Numbered from the stretch's first letter, positions 24,761 through 39,099 are shown. The stretch is DNA of 64,000 bases from Chaunax sp. Z400 (GCA_037577475.1 CM075193.1:1970001-2034000), one strand, 5' to 3'. Notes: a model not told the origin generated them from the sequence alone. Translations and numbers: made by a program.

Positions 24761-27700
24761 ACCTGCTCAGGAGATAACTGTGTGATAGACTTGTAAGTAA
24801 TCTGATGCCAGTGTATGCTAACAGAGGATGCCATTGGTTACAAGGTACTGAGCTGGCCCGCTGATGGGTGAAGAAGCCCCGTTATTGATCCAGGCTCACT
24901 CATGCTGCCTGTTGTTAAAGCTTCAATTCACTGGAAATGAGCTGGATGACACCTTGAAGAGGTTTCAGGCTGTAGACATTTCTTTGGAGAGTGGTGGCTA
25001 ACGGGTGAAGGACGAATACTAAACACATAGGATTAATATATTAATTAATTATATAGGCTAATTAATATTGCAATATAAATGTTAGCGTCTCCTCAACATT
25101 AATTTTAGCAACAACAGCACAATATATCCAATATCCAATATATCATAACTGAAAGCCAATATTCAAATAATGTTTTTTTTACTGTGTAGATGCATCTTTT
25201 GTGATCAATGGCAGGAGATGAATGCTTTTAATGTGAAGCAGAAGAATTCAGTTTAATTCTGTACTGCTTAATAATTTTTTTTTTTTTATTTGGCAATAAA
25301 TGTAACTTAATAAGAAACTTGAATAATAAACTCTAAGCTAATACATGCATGCACCATTTCCTGTCAGTTAGAATCCCTGCATGGCAATGGCACCATAAAT
25401 CATTAAAACGATTTTATGGAGAGATATTTATTGAACATAAATAGATCAATTGACTGTTGGGGATAAATGTTGATCATAAATAAAGTTTGAAATGATAAAA
25501 CCCTGAAGGATTATGACTTTAATGTGAAATATCTAAGCAGGAAGTGTCAAAACAGCTGGTAGAAAAGGAGGTGGTTTCAAATGGAGGCCACATTACATTT
25601 GAGGTAAATCTGAGGATTTATAATTGAATAAAACTGTAATATGTATCCATAAAGAGGTGCTAATACTTTATAACCCATTGGAGCTCCAAACAGATACGAT
25701 GACATAAGAATTACTGGTTATTTACAAGCTGCTCAGCTGTTGTTATTCCAGCTGATACATGGCTGATAAAGACCTGACTGTCTCCTCTCCTCTGCTGTGA
25801 GCCTCCATGGTTCCAGTGCAGTCAGTGAGCCGGCCCAGTTGGCTCTTGATGTATTGCGTATGTGTGTTAATAAATTTGGGTTTTATCGTTGGCAGTGTTC
25901 GTTGCTGGCGAGTTAGCAGTGAGCAGCGTCTCGTGTGAGCGAGCAGGGCGATAAACAAACACTGACACTGCCAAAGGGGAGGAAACAAGATGAAGGGAAA
26001 TACAGATGGAGGATGAAGTTAAAGAGGAAAGACAGGAAGACGCACACAAACAGGCATTTTTTAGCAGATATTTAGCTTTTATCGTGTTTCTCTTTGGTTT
26101 TTAAGAATCTGTAAGGACAATAAACCCAATCGTCTTTTTCCAATGTGTCAGTTTTACCAACATTCTTCTAGTGTGACTGTGAGCATGTTCATATAGTTGA
26201 ATGGAGACACAGGACACTCTTATTTTTAATGAATTAAAACTGTAAGCTGACTGACTAATGTGATGACAAAACCAGAACTGAAAAAGAGAAAAAAAGAAAA
26301 GCAAGACAACTACAGCACAGGGAGAATGATGGAATGGTGTGAAGAAAAGCAATCAAGAGAGGACGAATGAAAAGAGAGGGAGGATACTGGGAGTCGAGCT
26401 TCACCACTGCCATCCAAGCAAATTGTGATGAATTGTCTCAACACAGAGGAGCAAATAAGGCTCAGTGACATTTCAAAGGAATCGTGGAATGAAGCAGACC
26501 TCCACCGCACCTCAGATCTCCTCTTTCTTTCCATCATCCTCCTGTCTTCCTCCTCCACCAGATCTTTTTAAGTCTCGCTCTCTTTCATCTCTTTGCCTAA
26601 TTTTCCTCTTCCTTCTGACATCCTCCTCTCTGATCGGTGCTTTGCGAAGATGCTCCGTCGCATGCTTTCATCCGTAGGAGCAGCGTGGCCAAGGTCAACG
26701 AAGCACATGGACAGATTATGGGTTACCTTCCCGTCCCATGTAGAATCCACTGATGCTAACATGCTAATCCTTTATCAGCGAGTGTGTCAGTCGCACCTTT
26801 AGTGTCACACTGAACAGCTTCCAATCTAAGTAAAGACAAACAATAAACATCCCAGAGGTTTGCTCACCACATGAAACACCATCAGATAAACAGCTGGGCT
26901 GAGAAGAATGAAGCACAAAGATTGTTTGAGAGTGATGCATTCTGGGATTCATTCTGGGGCTGAGACAGCTGTGTTTAATCACAATATAAATCATTAGAGT
27001 GTGAAGCCGATATTGATTGATTATTTTAAATTGCTGGAATTTATTATATGAATTAATCCATCCTCTTAACCATGGTGTCATTTTTTTATTTTCACTTTTT
27101 GCAAAACATATAAATAATTTTTTGTTAAATACAAACCATTAGATTTACCATTCTATATTTTTCTTTTTGCAAATTCCATGAAATTACTCCTAACAAATTA
27201 TCTATATTTATAATAGATCTATAATAAATATAAATAGAATATAGAATATAGATAGAATTATAGAAATAGTGTGTAGCTGTTATATTAGTATTTCTATATG
27301 GAATACATGAGATGAATTTTAAATACATCTTTGCAGTGCAGAGCTCTGATATGGAAACATGAGGATCAGCCCATTCATTTCTCCACCTCTCACCTCTCAC
27401 CGCTCCACACGAGCTCACTCAAGCATAAAAATCTCCCTGCATGGTTAAGCGTGTGAGAGAGAGGTTAGACATGAGTCTCACAGCACGATCGCTGCCATCA
27501 AACACTGAGTTGTGTAACATATTGAGCATGAGAAGTTTGCTGCGGTTGTTAAGTCACATTTTGCATCGTCTCATAATTGCTGAGAATGTTGAATTTCATC
27601 CATTCAAAGAAGAGTCTTTATGATAAGAAAAATTCCAATAAGTCACACTTTAGCTTTTACATTATTTTTGCATGTTGACTCCTTATTTTACATGAACATT

Positions 27701-28099
27701 TTTTGTTATGCTGCCCTATGGAGGGGTTTCTCCCCTCTTTTCCCCCTCTCTCTTCCCCTCTTTAGCTGTGACTGCATCTGGTGATGTTGGCTGGTCTTCA
27801 CCACACCTGTCTCCAATCCCCCATCAAGCCTTGCTGCATTTAACTCTGGCTGCTTCCTCCACTCGTCTCCAGATCCACAAACAAACACACTACAAATTCT
27901 GTCTTTAAAAATGTACCGAATCCAATGAAGTGACTCTAATTACCTGAAAATAACACAATGAACTAAAAGCAGTATCGTATAACTGATTACATAGGTCTCA
28001 GTTACTTAGTGACATGCACTTTATAGTGTCATACAAAGCACTAACTTCACTTCCATAACTTCCATGTTAAAGCAGGAAGATGTACTGTATGTGACCCAG
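24761..28099. other. Non-coding
   Basis: AT-rich parts at 25,020-25,330 and 27,080-27,300. No gene or recognised repeat. Confidence 0.4.
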
Positions 28100-28370
28100 G
28101 AGGGAAACCCTGTCACATATGCCATTTTTATTTCATAGCACTCTCCACCTTTCCCCTGGGAAATTGTTAATACGTTAACGCAGCATTTTCTGCAGGCACG
28201 GACCAATTAGGCTTGATTGATGCGGCTGCGATTACAGCTCTAACTGTTGAGGTGGGTTAAAGAGAGGATGGAGCCCACCCTCTCTAATCCCGATGCTGTC
28301 TGTGAAGCCGCGGGCGAATAGCAGCACGTAATGGATGATGGCTTCTGCCTTCATAATGGCAACAGTGAGA
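28100..28370. promoter_or_regulatory. Candidate conserved non-coding element
   Basis: Unique, GC-balanced sequence with gaccaattaggcttgattg and gcagcacgtaatggatgatg segments, set between AT-rich regions. Inferred from texture. Confidence 0.3.
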
Positions 28371-29633
28371 AGAGTGTGTACTGGTATGTGGGTGAGAGAG
28401 GGAGCAAAACAATGAAAATAGCATGAATACATGAGAGTCATTTCTGGAGTTGCAGTGGAGCCGAGTAACAAGGTGATAATGAGAATTGCTCTTTAGGTAA
28501 CACTTTAAAAATAGATTCCAGGCAAAGGGATTTACCAGGAATCCAGCTGTCAGTTCACATGTCTAATTATACAAATTAAATCCATGCAGTTGTGTGGCTG
28601 TTTCTCACTGGACAGTGGAAAAGCAGAGACTGAGTCCATCTGGTTCTGGCCATTAGCTGCTGTTCAGCCTATACACTCATGCTTGCCTGTGGGGCCTCTG
28701 CAGATGGCATGTGAGCGTGCAGAGAGGCGTTTGTATTTATTGCACTGCTGCAGCATTCTCCAAAACACCAGGAGGCGAGCAAACAAAACGGTGTGTGTGT
28801 GACCAGAAAAATGCCTCCAAACCAAACATGTTTGCACTCTGCCATAAGGTGCCACATTGTCCGGGAAGGGTTGTAAGTGATTGTGCACTAAAATGTATTC
28901 ATGGATATACTTTATCTCTGTTGTACAAGCCCTGTAAACAAATCTCATGAATACAGCTGCAGAGCAGAAGGTGAGCACCAAGAAACGTCTTCAGCTGTTC
29001 CTTCAAGAACCGGATAAAAATATTATGTGCACCCCTGGTTATGTTCTATGATGTCTGTGCAATATGAAATCCATATAAAAGCAGGTGAAAAGAAGCCACT
29101 GAATGACAGATGTATGTACATATGTGTATGTAGTAAGCGTGATGATGTCAGCAGGTTGACTTGGGTGGTCGAGTTTCATGAGCAACAACAAGAGCAAACC
29201 GGATGGAGACTGTAGTCGTCACTGATCTGTCCCTGCAACCAGAACACATTCTAATCTGCAACTGATGCATCACCATGACATCACGTGTCTTTGATGACAC
29301 ACCTGATCTCACCTGCATCTTCACTTCACACACAAATTCAGACACATCCTATGGAGGTCTATTAGCTCTATGTTCTGTGCTAAATTACTGACCTCATAGT
29401 GACCTCCAAATAAAAGCTCATATTAGTGGAGGGGAAAATGTCAGTTTGCACAACCCCAGCCTGAAGATATGTCTTATTCTTGCTAAATATTATTTCTGTA
29501 GCCTTCCTGCCTCACCTGACAGCCTCGACACACAGGAATAAGAAAGAACACGGGAATGAAATGTGACAAATGCCAGAGGCTGGATCTGATCCTGTAGTTC
29601 TCTTTTCATGAGTGTCAAAGATTGATGGAGGGG

Positions 29634-29656
29634 GGAGGAGGAGGAGGAGGAGGAGG
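29634..29656 (+). repeat. (GGA)n microsatellite
   Basis: Seven GGA units, purine-only on this strand. Confidence 0.85.
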
Positions 29657-31902
29657 GACAAAGCGGAAGAGCTTGGGATCAAAGTTGATCTTAGGTTTGG
29701 TACAAGCGGTTCTAAATGCTCCATGGCAGATCTTTGAGAAAACAATGTGTCTGCTAAGTATCAGACATCTCTCTTCCTCTCTGCATGACTGATCCTTATG
29801 CAGCTGCAGCAATGAATGGCAGTATTTGTCATGATGATGATGCTTGACTTAGCATCAGAATGGTAAGTCCTCAGGCTCGCATGCACGAAACAGAGCCTGC
29901 AGATATACACAACTCAATGATGGGTACAGTGATAAATAAACCAATATGTTTCTGCTGCAGAGATAAATTCTGAAACAAAAGGCTCATGTAATCGTTTTTA
30001 CCTTTTAAAGGAATATTTAGGACTTATGACATCATCGCAAAGACGACTGAAATTGAGTATGTTTCCAAAACGATCATCACATCTTTTTTGGAATCAGGTA
30101 ATACTTTTCTCACCAGTTCTCATTATGAATATATATGTACTACATTACTGCACTGTTTACATGGGGTTCATCATTAAGTACATCCATCTAAAGCTGTATC
30201 ATATTTAATTATTTAAATCATTTAATTTACTGTTATCTGAATTCTAGAAAACCATGATAACCCCTGGATGAGGAGATTTAGCTTGATGAGAAGCCCCATC
30301 ATCTCTCCTTCCACATAGTTTGCACTGCAGACATTTCAGGGCTTTGGGAGACAAACACAAACTCACAGAGGAACAGGGACAGAATGTGAGACAGACAACA
30401 ACAGAAATCAGTCCTGAGAACGTTCGGTTCTTCTCATCTTTTTCTGTGCAGCTTCTTTGTGTTATTGACTTTTATCAGAGAATAAAACAAACCCATAACT
30501 TTGAGTCAGCTGCTGCATCTTTGTGAGGACAGTCAGTGATTTGGACTTTTGATGGTGCACACTGGTGCAAGAACACAAGCACTTTTGATATCACTGATAC
30601 GACTGTTATAACCCAGATTGAGTCAGATATTTTTAACCTCACCCTTTTTCCAATGCTGTGTTAGCCTCATTACAAAGTGGGACCAGACAGAGAGTAATCT
30701 ATATTATTAACAACACAGTCTTAAACTACGGTGGCCCTCAGTGCTCAGTGTACTGCAGCTTCAGAAGAGACATGCAGATGGACAAAACAAGCACATTTAT
30801 TCATCATTCATTCATCAATACACATCAATTAGAAAGAAAGTTGTGCAAAGTTAGAGGATTCTTGTAATTCTGGTTTAGCAAAGTTCACATTCTGTATGGT
30901 GTTTTTACTGATGTCATATTTAAGCTCTTTTCAGTCATAATTTGCAATAAAAACATTGAATCAAAATGCTGCATGTGGCTCTGTTTGTTCCATCCATCCC
31001 CCTTTCTGGTTCTGCTTTTATTTGTCTCTCAGTCTTTTCTTCACCCCCCCTCTGAATGAAGATGGAGCAGATAATTGGCCCATGTTGACTGTGTTGCAGA
31101 ACGTCTTATCTGCTCAAGGCTGAATAAATGTTACATTTCAGAAACAAGTTTTTAATGGGGTGCACATGGCTGCCAAACGATGGCAAATAGATGCCTCGAC
31201 ATTTTAACACTCGTCGCCTTTGCAGCCATTACTCAGGGTGCAGGATTAGGAGGTGAGCGGCTTCTGATAGTGTGATGGAGGTGAGATAAAGGGAAGTGCA
31301 GTCTTAATTAGAAAGAGCAGGCATCCTATCTGTTAGCTCTCTGGAGTGTTAGATGCATGCATGGTGATGATGCAGCTGATTTGTCAGTGTTAAGGCTCTT
31401 GGGTATGATTTTAGACAACTCTGTACATGACATGTTATTGATGTTTTTGATGTGAAGCCGACCAAATAAACCACATTCACGCATTTTCGCCTTTTTTTCA
31501 ATGATATTACACTCAGGGTGGGATGCTGAAATGCTGTTATCAAAAGTATGGGGTTCCATTATGTTTTATAATAGATTGCACACAGCATATTTTTCTGAAC
31601 CAATAAAAACATACAGAACACAGAGAGTTTGAGTTTCCTTTGAAAATAATTTAAAGTAATTCTGAACTTAGAATATGGGAGAAGTGATTTCCTGTGCAGT
31701 GCTTGCATCTCTGTCAGGGCATCTGCAACGCTGTTTCCAGCTTGTGGGGTGAGTGACTGATGCCTCACCCTCTTTTATTCCTCTACCAGCATCTTCGCTA
31801 AAGGACCGCCACACGCAGGCAGCTGTTTGCCAACAGGCAAAGTGTTCATGGGTAGGGAGTTTCCATGGTGACCAGCCTCAACTTCTGATGTGTCAAGCTT
31901 AC

Positions 31903-31905
<3 letters not shown>

Positions 31906-31974
<69 letters not shown>
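31906..31974 (+). repeat. (CA)n microsatellite
   Basis: A perfect CA run of about 69 bp. A weaker, interrupted CA run follows at 32,175-32,211. Confidence 0.95.
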
Positions 31975-31977
<3 letters not shown>

Positions 31978-33359
31978 GTGTCAGTGCAGCTAATTGAAAG
32001 CAAAGACAAACAGTATTGATTGGCCCCCACCCAAGATGAGGTAAAGGAATAGCTTCATTACAGCAGATACACAGCAGAGAACAACTTAATAGTGACCTCG
32101 ACCACATGCACACTCACTGCTGGCTGCCTGCCATCCACACTCTGCCACCATTACTACTATAGCTACTGCTAGAATACACACTCACACACACACAGACACA
32201 CACACACACACGTATCAACATTTATTTATTTATTTCTACTTGATTTTATAGTCACAATGTGCATATTAATTCAGCAGGCTGAATAATTCATAGTTGGTTC
32301 ATAGTGAGGTCGTTCCTCACACACCGTAGAGCAGCTGAGAGGAGGAGGGGAGAAAAAGCTTTATTGAATTATCCACATTTATTTTTGCAAAAAGAACAGA
32401 GGTTTGTTTTTGTTTTTTAGATAAAGGAGCCAGCGAATGAAATGCATAATTTATTTCTGGTAAATGAAAACTTATGATGACAATCATCATTATTATTATT
32501 ATTAATATTGATGACATGAAAGTGTAGCAAAAATAGCAAACATTCCACCGCCTAAAGAGACAGATCTCAAATATCTGTGTTGATTTCAAACAGAATCCTC
32601 TTCCTCTAACTGATTATGTCATCGACTGAGACATGAGAGGAGAAAGGTTTGGAGGAACAGAAACATTTATTCTTTATACTGTTGCTGCCATCTTGTGATA
32701 TTAAATGAGAATTACAGGATTAAAAAAAGAGAAAATCCCTAAAGGAAATACGTTTTTTCATCAGTTTCATAATTCAGTAGAGAATTATTCTATTTTATAT
32801 TCTGACTCCAGTTCCTATTTGCTGGATGTGAAGCAAATATCTGAATATACATAATTTCATCCATGCACTAAGCATCAACTACAGTTATTTCACCTCACTT
32901 TAAATAAATATAAGGGGGGAAAAAAACAAATAAAGCATTATAAATCTAACTCGTTTTTTCTTCTAGAGGGAGGAATTCTGGGATGAGGGCTGTGTGCATG
33001 ATGGAATTTACTTCTGTTCCTTTTCGCTAAACGTTTCAGAGACGAGTCCACAATGGTTTTGAGCAGGGTTTCCACATTTTCTGTTGTCTTTTCAGAGATT
33101 CTGTAAAACAAAGTTCCATTGTCATATACAGTATATTTCTAGTTTCGATGTCTCTTTCATTTTTCTTTTTTTGTGTCCATCTGGGTAGTATTTCCACAAC
33201 GGTGTGGAGTTTCAGCATTGTCTCAATGGGGATCTATTTATTCAGGAAATAGGTCTGTTTTCAGGTGATGGAACATCCATTTTTGTATTGATTGATTGAA
33301 GAATACTGCCCTGCTTATCCATGATGATGGTGTCAGTGGAAGAGTTTATTTCTCTCTTA

Positions 33360-33690
33360 AGACTTTATACTGGCATGGATTTGGTCTGAGTTTTGCTTGT
33401 TTTGAAGGCTTATTGTAATAGTTTAGTGTTACTGTTTCCTGTTGTGTGTTTTTTGCTTCACACTTCCTGTCAGCTTTTCTTCTTATCTGGTTGTAGTCTT
33501 CTGTTTTCAGTTCTGGTTTGTTCTCTCTCCCTCTGTGTCTCATGTCCATTTATCGTTGTATCCTCCCTTGTGTCTTCCCCGTTAACTCCCCCCTCTCCAG
33601 TGTGTGATTGCCTCATTGTTCCCACCTGTCTCTGGTTGTCTCATCCTCCCTGTATCACCTATTTATCATTCCTTCGTTATCCCAGTGGAT
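33360..33690 (+). mobile_element. Teleost polypyrimidine-rich dispersed repeat, copy 3
   Basis: It carries tggtctgagttttg, cacttcctgtcagctttt and gttcccacctgtctctggtt in the same order as the other two copies. An open frame of 128 codons covers it but matches nothing recognisable. Confidence 0.5.
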
Positions 33691-34019
33691 TTAGGATTTC
33701 GTCCGCCCTCTGGAAAAAAAAGATGTTGCTGTTATACTTTTTAAATGTAATTTATAATGTCATGGTGAAGCTAAATTGAAGTAACTTATCTTTTTTTTTT
33801 GTATTAAGACACCATGAATGAGATTTTTTGTCATTGGCTTTTAAACAAAAATCTAACTGAACCTCTAATTTTCATCTTCATACACACATCACAAATTAAG
33901 ATGACTGCTGTTTCAAGGCACCGCTCTTCATCTCCCTTCATTACATCTCTCCATTTCTCATCCACACATTCCCTCGTTCTCTTAATATCCATCCCCACCG
34001 TCACCCTCCCCGCTGGCCC

Positions 34020-34260
34020 TCCATCACGGCTCTGATTGATCTTGCGATTGCAAGGCTCCAGCCATTAAGGGTGGCTATACAAAGAGGCTAATTTATGTAG
34101 CCAATCTAATGTTCATTTGTCAAGCATCACTCATCATTTGCAGAGCTTGCTAGACACGCCGCTGCCAGTCTCTGAGGGCCTGACATATGGTGTTTTGTTG
34201 TTTTGATTGCAATTAGGGGATGTGTCTGTGTATTAGAGAAGCAGTGGAACGTGGTCACTG
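34020..34260. promoter_or_regulatory. Candidate conserved non-coding element
   Basis: Unique sequence with ggctaatttatgtagcc, gattgcaattagg and ccattaaggg motifs and no repeat matches. It follows a pyrimidine-rich stretch and precedes ordinary AT-rich DNA. Confidence 0.3.
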
Positions 34261-35581
34261 CAATATGGCCACACCTCACTGCTACTGAGGAGAGAAAGAG
34301 GTTTATTTAATGTCTATGCTGTTGATGGCTCTGTCAAAATTTCAAAGATTTAACATTGTGATTGCACAGTTCATTTCCACAAATGATTGTAATTTCTAAT
34401 TAAGCTCTAGGAGGAGCTCCAGAGGTAGGTGAGTCCTTCTAACTCCTTATAGGCCAAAATGTGCATAACTTTATTTAGAATTTTTCAAAGGGGTTTTAAA
34501 GCTCCTAATTATGCTGCTAATTATGTCAGACTTTAATATGGGTAGATCTGTCTGACATGAACGATAGAACACCTACAATATTTCAATTTGCTACAACTGA
34601 TAAAAACTTCCCTCCGAGTAACGTATTCCCAACACTTTCATTTACATGTTGGATCCATAGCATTTTGCTTAATTCTACTCTATATTGCTATCAGAGCATT
34701 TTAGGCACGAAATATTCTTTAAAAAAAAAATCAGTTCATCTCTTAAAATGTAAAATCATTATGATTTGAAGATGTGATCAGTGAAAGCATCATATAGAAG
34801 AGTTTAAACAAGCATAGAAATCAGCATGGAGGTTTTAATCATCTCTGTCTTAAAAGCTACTTCAGAGAAAATATAAGGGGAAAATGAGGGTTTAAAACAG
34901 TCAATAAATAAACATTTATTTTTATGAATACAGTATGTATATTACTAGCATACTATTGCTGATTTAAGAGTGTCTTGAGATGAATGTCAATCTGAATTCA
35001 TTGATATTAGCTGATCAATTCCATCTTATCACAACCTTCCAAACTGCTGCACTACTTGTGCTGCACATTGACACTTTAGCAGAGTTATTCCCATATTATA
35101 GAGATATTCCACCCCAGAACCTTCGAGCTATGGATGGAGCAGAAGCCCCAAAATATAACATTTATGGGGGGGGAAAAAAAATTTCTGCCAAGCTTCATCA
35201 GAAAATATGAGTCCATTATATATATTTTTTGCAGCTTCAATTGTTGTGAAATACATGTCTTTAAATAGTGTGATATCACACATCTCAAGCCACTTTATGG
35301 CATTTTTCGCAATCCTTAACTGACCAATCAGCATCGATTAGCTGAATGCTAGAGGTTTGTGGGCAAAATCACCTCCCTATTAGAAAAAGAAAGAAATTAG
35401 TTTTTTTGTTCTTGTCTCATTTCACTTCTGACATATAATTAGTACTATAAGACGTGCAGACGTTCATGTCTTAAACAGCTGATGAGAGGATCACAAGAGG
35501 TGTGTGTCACGTTGAAGACTACGCCACAGCAGTTTCGCGCCGTCTCCATCTACCCTGAGGAGGTAATATCCCGTAATGGAG

Positions 35582-35664
35582 AACGACCGTAAAACTAGTA
35601 CCTGATACCAAGCCGAGTCGAGTCGAGTTGAGTAGAGCCTGTACTACGCAGTGGAAATGCGGCT
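35582..35664 (-). mobile_element. Teleost MITE end fragment
   Basis: The minus strand reads gcatttccactgcgtagtac, then ctactcaactcgactcgact, then ggtactagttttacggtc, a terminal segment common in teleost MITEs. The other end is not found nearby. Confidence 0.45.
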
Positions 35665-35959
35665 TTATGCTGCTGTTGGTTTGTAGAAAAGTGTCTTTGT
35701 TGTGGCACGATTGGTCAAAAATAGGCTTTTTGCTTCACCAAGGCTTCAGTGCACAAACACACCCACAGTGCACACGCTAACCTACATTATCTTGTCTTTC
35801 AAAAGCAGTTCCTGTTGCACCTTTTTTTTAAATCCTGTCCTCCTTCTTCCAGTCTCTGTGGCTCATCTCAGCAGCTGCAACCACCAACACTGAAAATGAG
35901 TCCATCAGGACCCCAGACAGATCGGCCATCCTGAGGCCCAGATGCTTGTGACCTCCCCA

Positions 35960-36180
35960 CGCCCCCCCCCCAAAACACAGAGTTATTGTGATTAAGGGAT
36001 GATTGGCGGCTCTGGTTATTAATTCTAATCTTGGGCACATGTGCGGGGTGGTGGACAGAGGGCAGTGCCGTGTGCCAGGCGGACGCCACACGGAGGCTAA
36101 TTCACTCTGACACGCTATCAGAGCACGGTCACACACACCCTGCATTCCCCCGACACACAGACCCCGTCTATAAGCTTCAC
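35960..36180. promoter_or_regulatory. Candidate conserved non-coding element
   Basis: Starts after a run of nine C. It contains gttattaattctaatcttgg and ggaggctaattcactctg within GC-rich sequence. A similar unique stretch follows at 36,430-36,640 with aattatggcagcaatatt. Confidence 0.28.
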
Positions 36181-36680
36181 ACACTTTTCCTTTTAATGCA
36201 CAGGAGAAGGGAGGCGAGGAGAGAAGGTTATCCTTTGACAAGATGTGCACTTACACACAGATTTCACAACACTCCCAACACAAAAAGTGGCATTTCCTGC
36301 AAACCATTAAGGTGTTCTGTGCCTTAAAGTGCATCATTTGAAAGCAGCATGTGTTAAGCAAATCAGAGGTCTTACATTTACCACTTAGAGGCGGAAACTC
36401 AAGTGATGGGTTATTTTTGAAGATATATTTTCTTCCCTCAAGGTAAAAGCCTTGGAGCGAACAATGTCTCATTTGTCTTAATAAGTCTCTTCTCAGGTTA
36501 GGATGTTTCCTCCCGAGGCTGGAAATTATGGCAGCAATATTACAGAGGGAATGGACGGAGTCTGATCACTCATTAGGATGATGATGGAATTATAGAACCA
36601 AACGGGAATAACAGCCGAGAGCGAGTGGTTTAAAAGTACGGAGGCTGAATTGTTACAACAAACAAAACTTTCTGTAAATG

Positions 36681-36709
36681 AAATTACTAAATTACTCATT
36701 TAGTAATTT
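36681..36709. repeat. AT-rich hairpin
   Basis: Arms aaattactaaa and tttagtaattt surround the 7-nt loop ttactca. It sits just after a candidate regulatory stretch. Confidence 0.6.
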
Positions 36710-37139
36710 GCTAAATAATTCATCACAAAAAGTGCACTGAAGTCACTGAGTGATTTTGAGGCACATCTTCCAGCATCCCAAATGCTGTCACACCTTTATT
36801 TGCACCACATGTCAAAGATGAAGCGTCTTCTTCAAAGTCAGCACCTGGGCAGGCATGGCGTGGATTTAAAATCCAACCTCAGCAGACTGAAGGAAAACAG
36901 GGTTACTCCTCTTCCTCCTGTAGAGGGCATTGCAATATCATGCATTTGAGAGTGCTCTCATTTTTGATGACATGATACAGACATAGATGGTGGGATTTGA
37001 ACCCTGATAGTGAGTCTGTATTCACTTTATCAGCACACATATACCACATCTCTTAATCTCTAAATGCATGTCTGCCACTCTGCACAGACCAGACACAGAG
37101 CCATGCTAATAGTCATTTGTCTTTGCCGAGTTATTATCC

Positions 37140-37400
37140 ACTGCATCCTGCTGGCTGGGGCTTTTCTGTATATAAGTCTACATGTTCTCCCCGTATCTGC
37201 GTGGGTTCTCTCCGGGTTCTCCGGCTTCCTCCCATCACCAAAAACATGTAATATAGGTGAATTAGTGGCTCTAAATTGACCGTAGGCGTGACTGAGACTG
37301 TGAATGGTTGTTTGTCTTTCCATGTGATCCTATGATGAACTGGTGACCAGGGTGTACCCTGCCAAAGTCAGCTGGGATAGGCTCCTATGGTGCCCGCAGA
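37140..37400 (+). mobile_element. tRNA-headed teleost dispersed repeat, copy 2
   Basis: It contains catgttctccccgtatctgc, gtgggttctctccgggttct, tggctctaaattgaccgtag and agctgggataggctcct in family order. The tRNA-like head is missing. Confidence 0.7.
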
Positions 37401-37739
37401 GCAAATTCTGAACTCATATTATATGTTGGTCCTCGTTTTAGGGTAAAGATCAAACTTTACTGAGGGGCGTAACATCCTTGTCTTAATAATTTACACCATT
37501 AATAAAGCATTTATGGCTGCCATCATCTATTCATTGTCACTTTATGAATCTTTATGCTGATCCATATCTGGATGCTGACTCAAAGCTCTATGTGGTGTGT
37601 GTATTGAGTGTTTGTTTTTGTTGTCAGATCAATATAAAAAATTCCCCTCTGATGGCGTAGCTGCTGCAGCCATATTTTTAGCACAGCAGAATACAGAGAA
37701 CAATTACGATTTTAAGCCAGTGAAGGGTGAAAAATATGA

Positions 37740-37990
37740 AGTAAACAAAGGGCCGTTTTGAAATTCGGTGACGTCACATGGAACTATGTCTTCCCCAAGG
37801 GCTTTTTCCCAGATTTCCAGGCCACGCAAGGCCCCCTGTGCATGCGTGGAAGTTTCAAATCTGCGAGAACACGGAGAACAGAAAGCGAGGACGACCTAAA
37901 ATAACAGATAGTGCGAGGAAAAGGCGTCGAGTAGCTGACGAAAAGAAACGGAGAGTAAAACTGGTAAAAACTGGAGAGCAGAGGCATTGA
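37740..37990 (+). other. Short basic open frame with AT-hook-like core after a CRE
   Basis: A full CRE palindrome TGACGTCA lies at 37,769-37,776, two bases before the ATG of a 70-codon frame (37,778-37,990). Residues about 36-62 are very basic and include KRGRPK, the AT-hook core, then ARKRRR and EKKRR. A cctaaa-to-gtaaaa (37,965) sequence could act as a donor. It could be a first exon or a transposon remnant. I do not recognise the product. Confidence 0.2.
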
Positions 37991-39099
37991 TGGGAGCTAA
38001 TGAAATCTAAATCTGGACACACGGCTGGCTTTCGCACATGCATAAGAGACGGGAAGCTGCAGGGAAATGGCTTCCAGGTAGGAAATCCAAAACAAATCTA
38101 CCCACGGAATTCTCTTTCATTAGGCATGTTTTCGTTTGAATTATGTATTGAAACTTGACCAAATAATAAAATGATATTTATTTATTGATATGCCACATTT
38201 TGGGTGGAATGTATTTTGTACACTGAGGCTGTTAGCTGAGTGGGAGTATACCTTTAACTGATAAAAGCAACAAATACAAACAATATTAAGCTACAAAAGC
38301 TTACAAAATCTGTTAAGTGGTTGTACAAATCCGTTGCACACGGGAAACCATATCAAGTGGTATAATAGTGTAGAGGTTGTAAATTATACTGTACGCCTTG
38401 AACACTCGTCCGTCTGAAAATGGAGCACAGTACAGGTGGAAGGAAGGAGAGTGACAGAAGTCGCTGAAGTAAGAGAGCAGAGACTCTATAGGGGAGGATG
38501 CTGATCATAATTAATAGCTGCAGTGCATTAAAGTGCATTATGGTGGCTGGTTATAAACAGTATGGAGGCGAGGACTGAGGTGAGAGCGCTTTAACGGGCT
38601 CCCACCATCTGCGCCTCAACGTTTAATGACAGCAGCACAGGCCTGGGTGACAGCAGCCCTTCTCTGCATTATTAAAGCAGCACACATGCACACATACACA
38701 CACTAAAACACAATGATCTCCAACACAATTTACATAAGTTATTATTTTCATCTGGATATTAATTCCCTGTGGCTTTAATTAGACGTAAAGAAGACTTCTT
38801 AACATTCTTTATCCTCATCACTTCCTGTCCTTTTACCTTCTTGACGTTCTTTTCCTCCATCACCCTCTCTTTCCTTCCTCCACACTCCTCCATAAACTCT
38901 GTTCACTCCTTTTCTTTGCCTCATCGTCTCTGTCTTCCTCTCCACACTCTTCCTCGGCACATCTGGAGGTGTCATTTGAATCACCCCTCCCTTCAGGGCT
39001 GGCAGATGATCACACACACACACACAGATCAACATCATTACTATAATGTTGTTTCTAATTCAACATGAAAATAAGCAGGGAATGGCAGAAAAGACAGAA
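37991..39099. other. Non-coding
   Basis: Small CA runs near 38,690 and 39,011-39,027. No gene recognised. Confidence 0.4.

Larger units (their letters stand above)
28371..33359. other. Non-coding, with GGA and CA tracts
   Basis: A near-match to the RFX X-box, gtttccatggtgac, lies at 31,859-31,872. Nothing else recognised apart from the listed tandem repeats. Confidence 0.35.

Noticed and set aside
36980..37002. tRNA-like B box (ggttcaaatcc on the minus strand)
   Set aside because: No A box at tRNA spacing and no cloverleaf arms. Likely a decayed SINE fragment.
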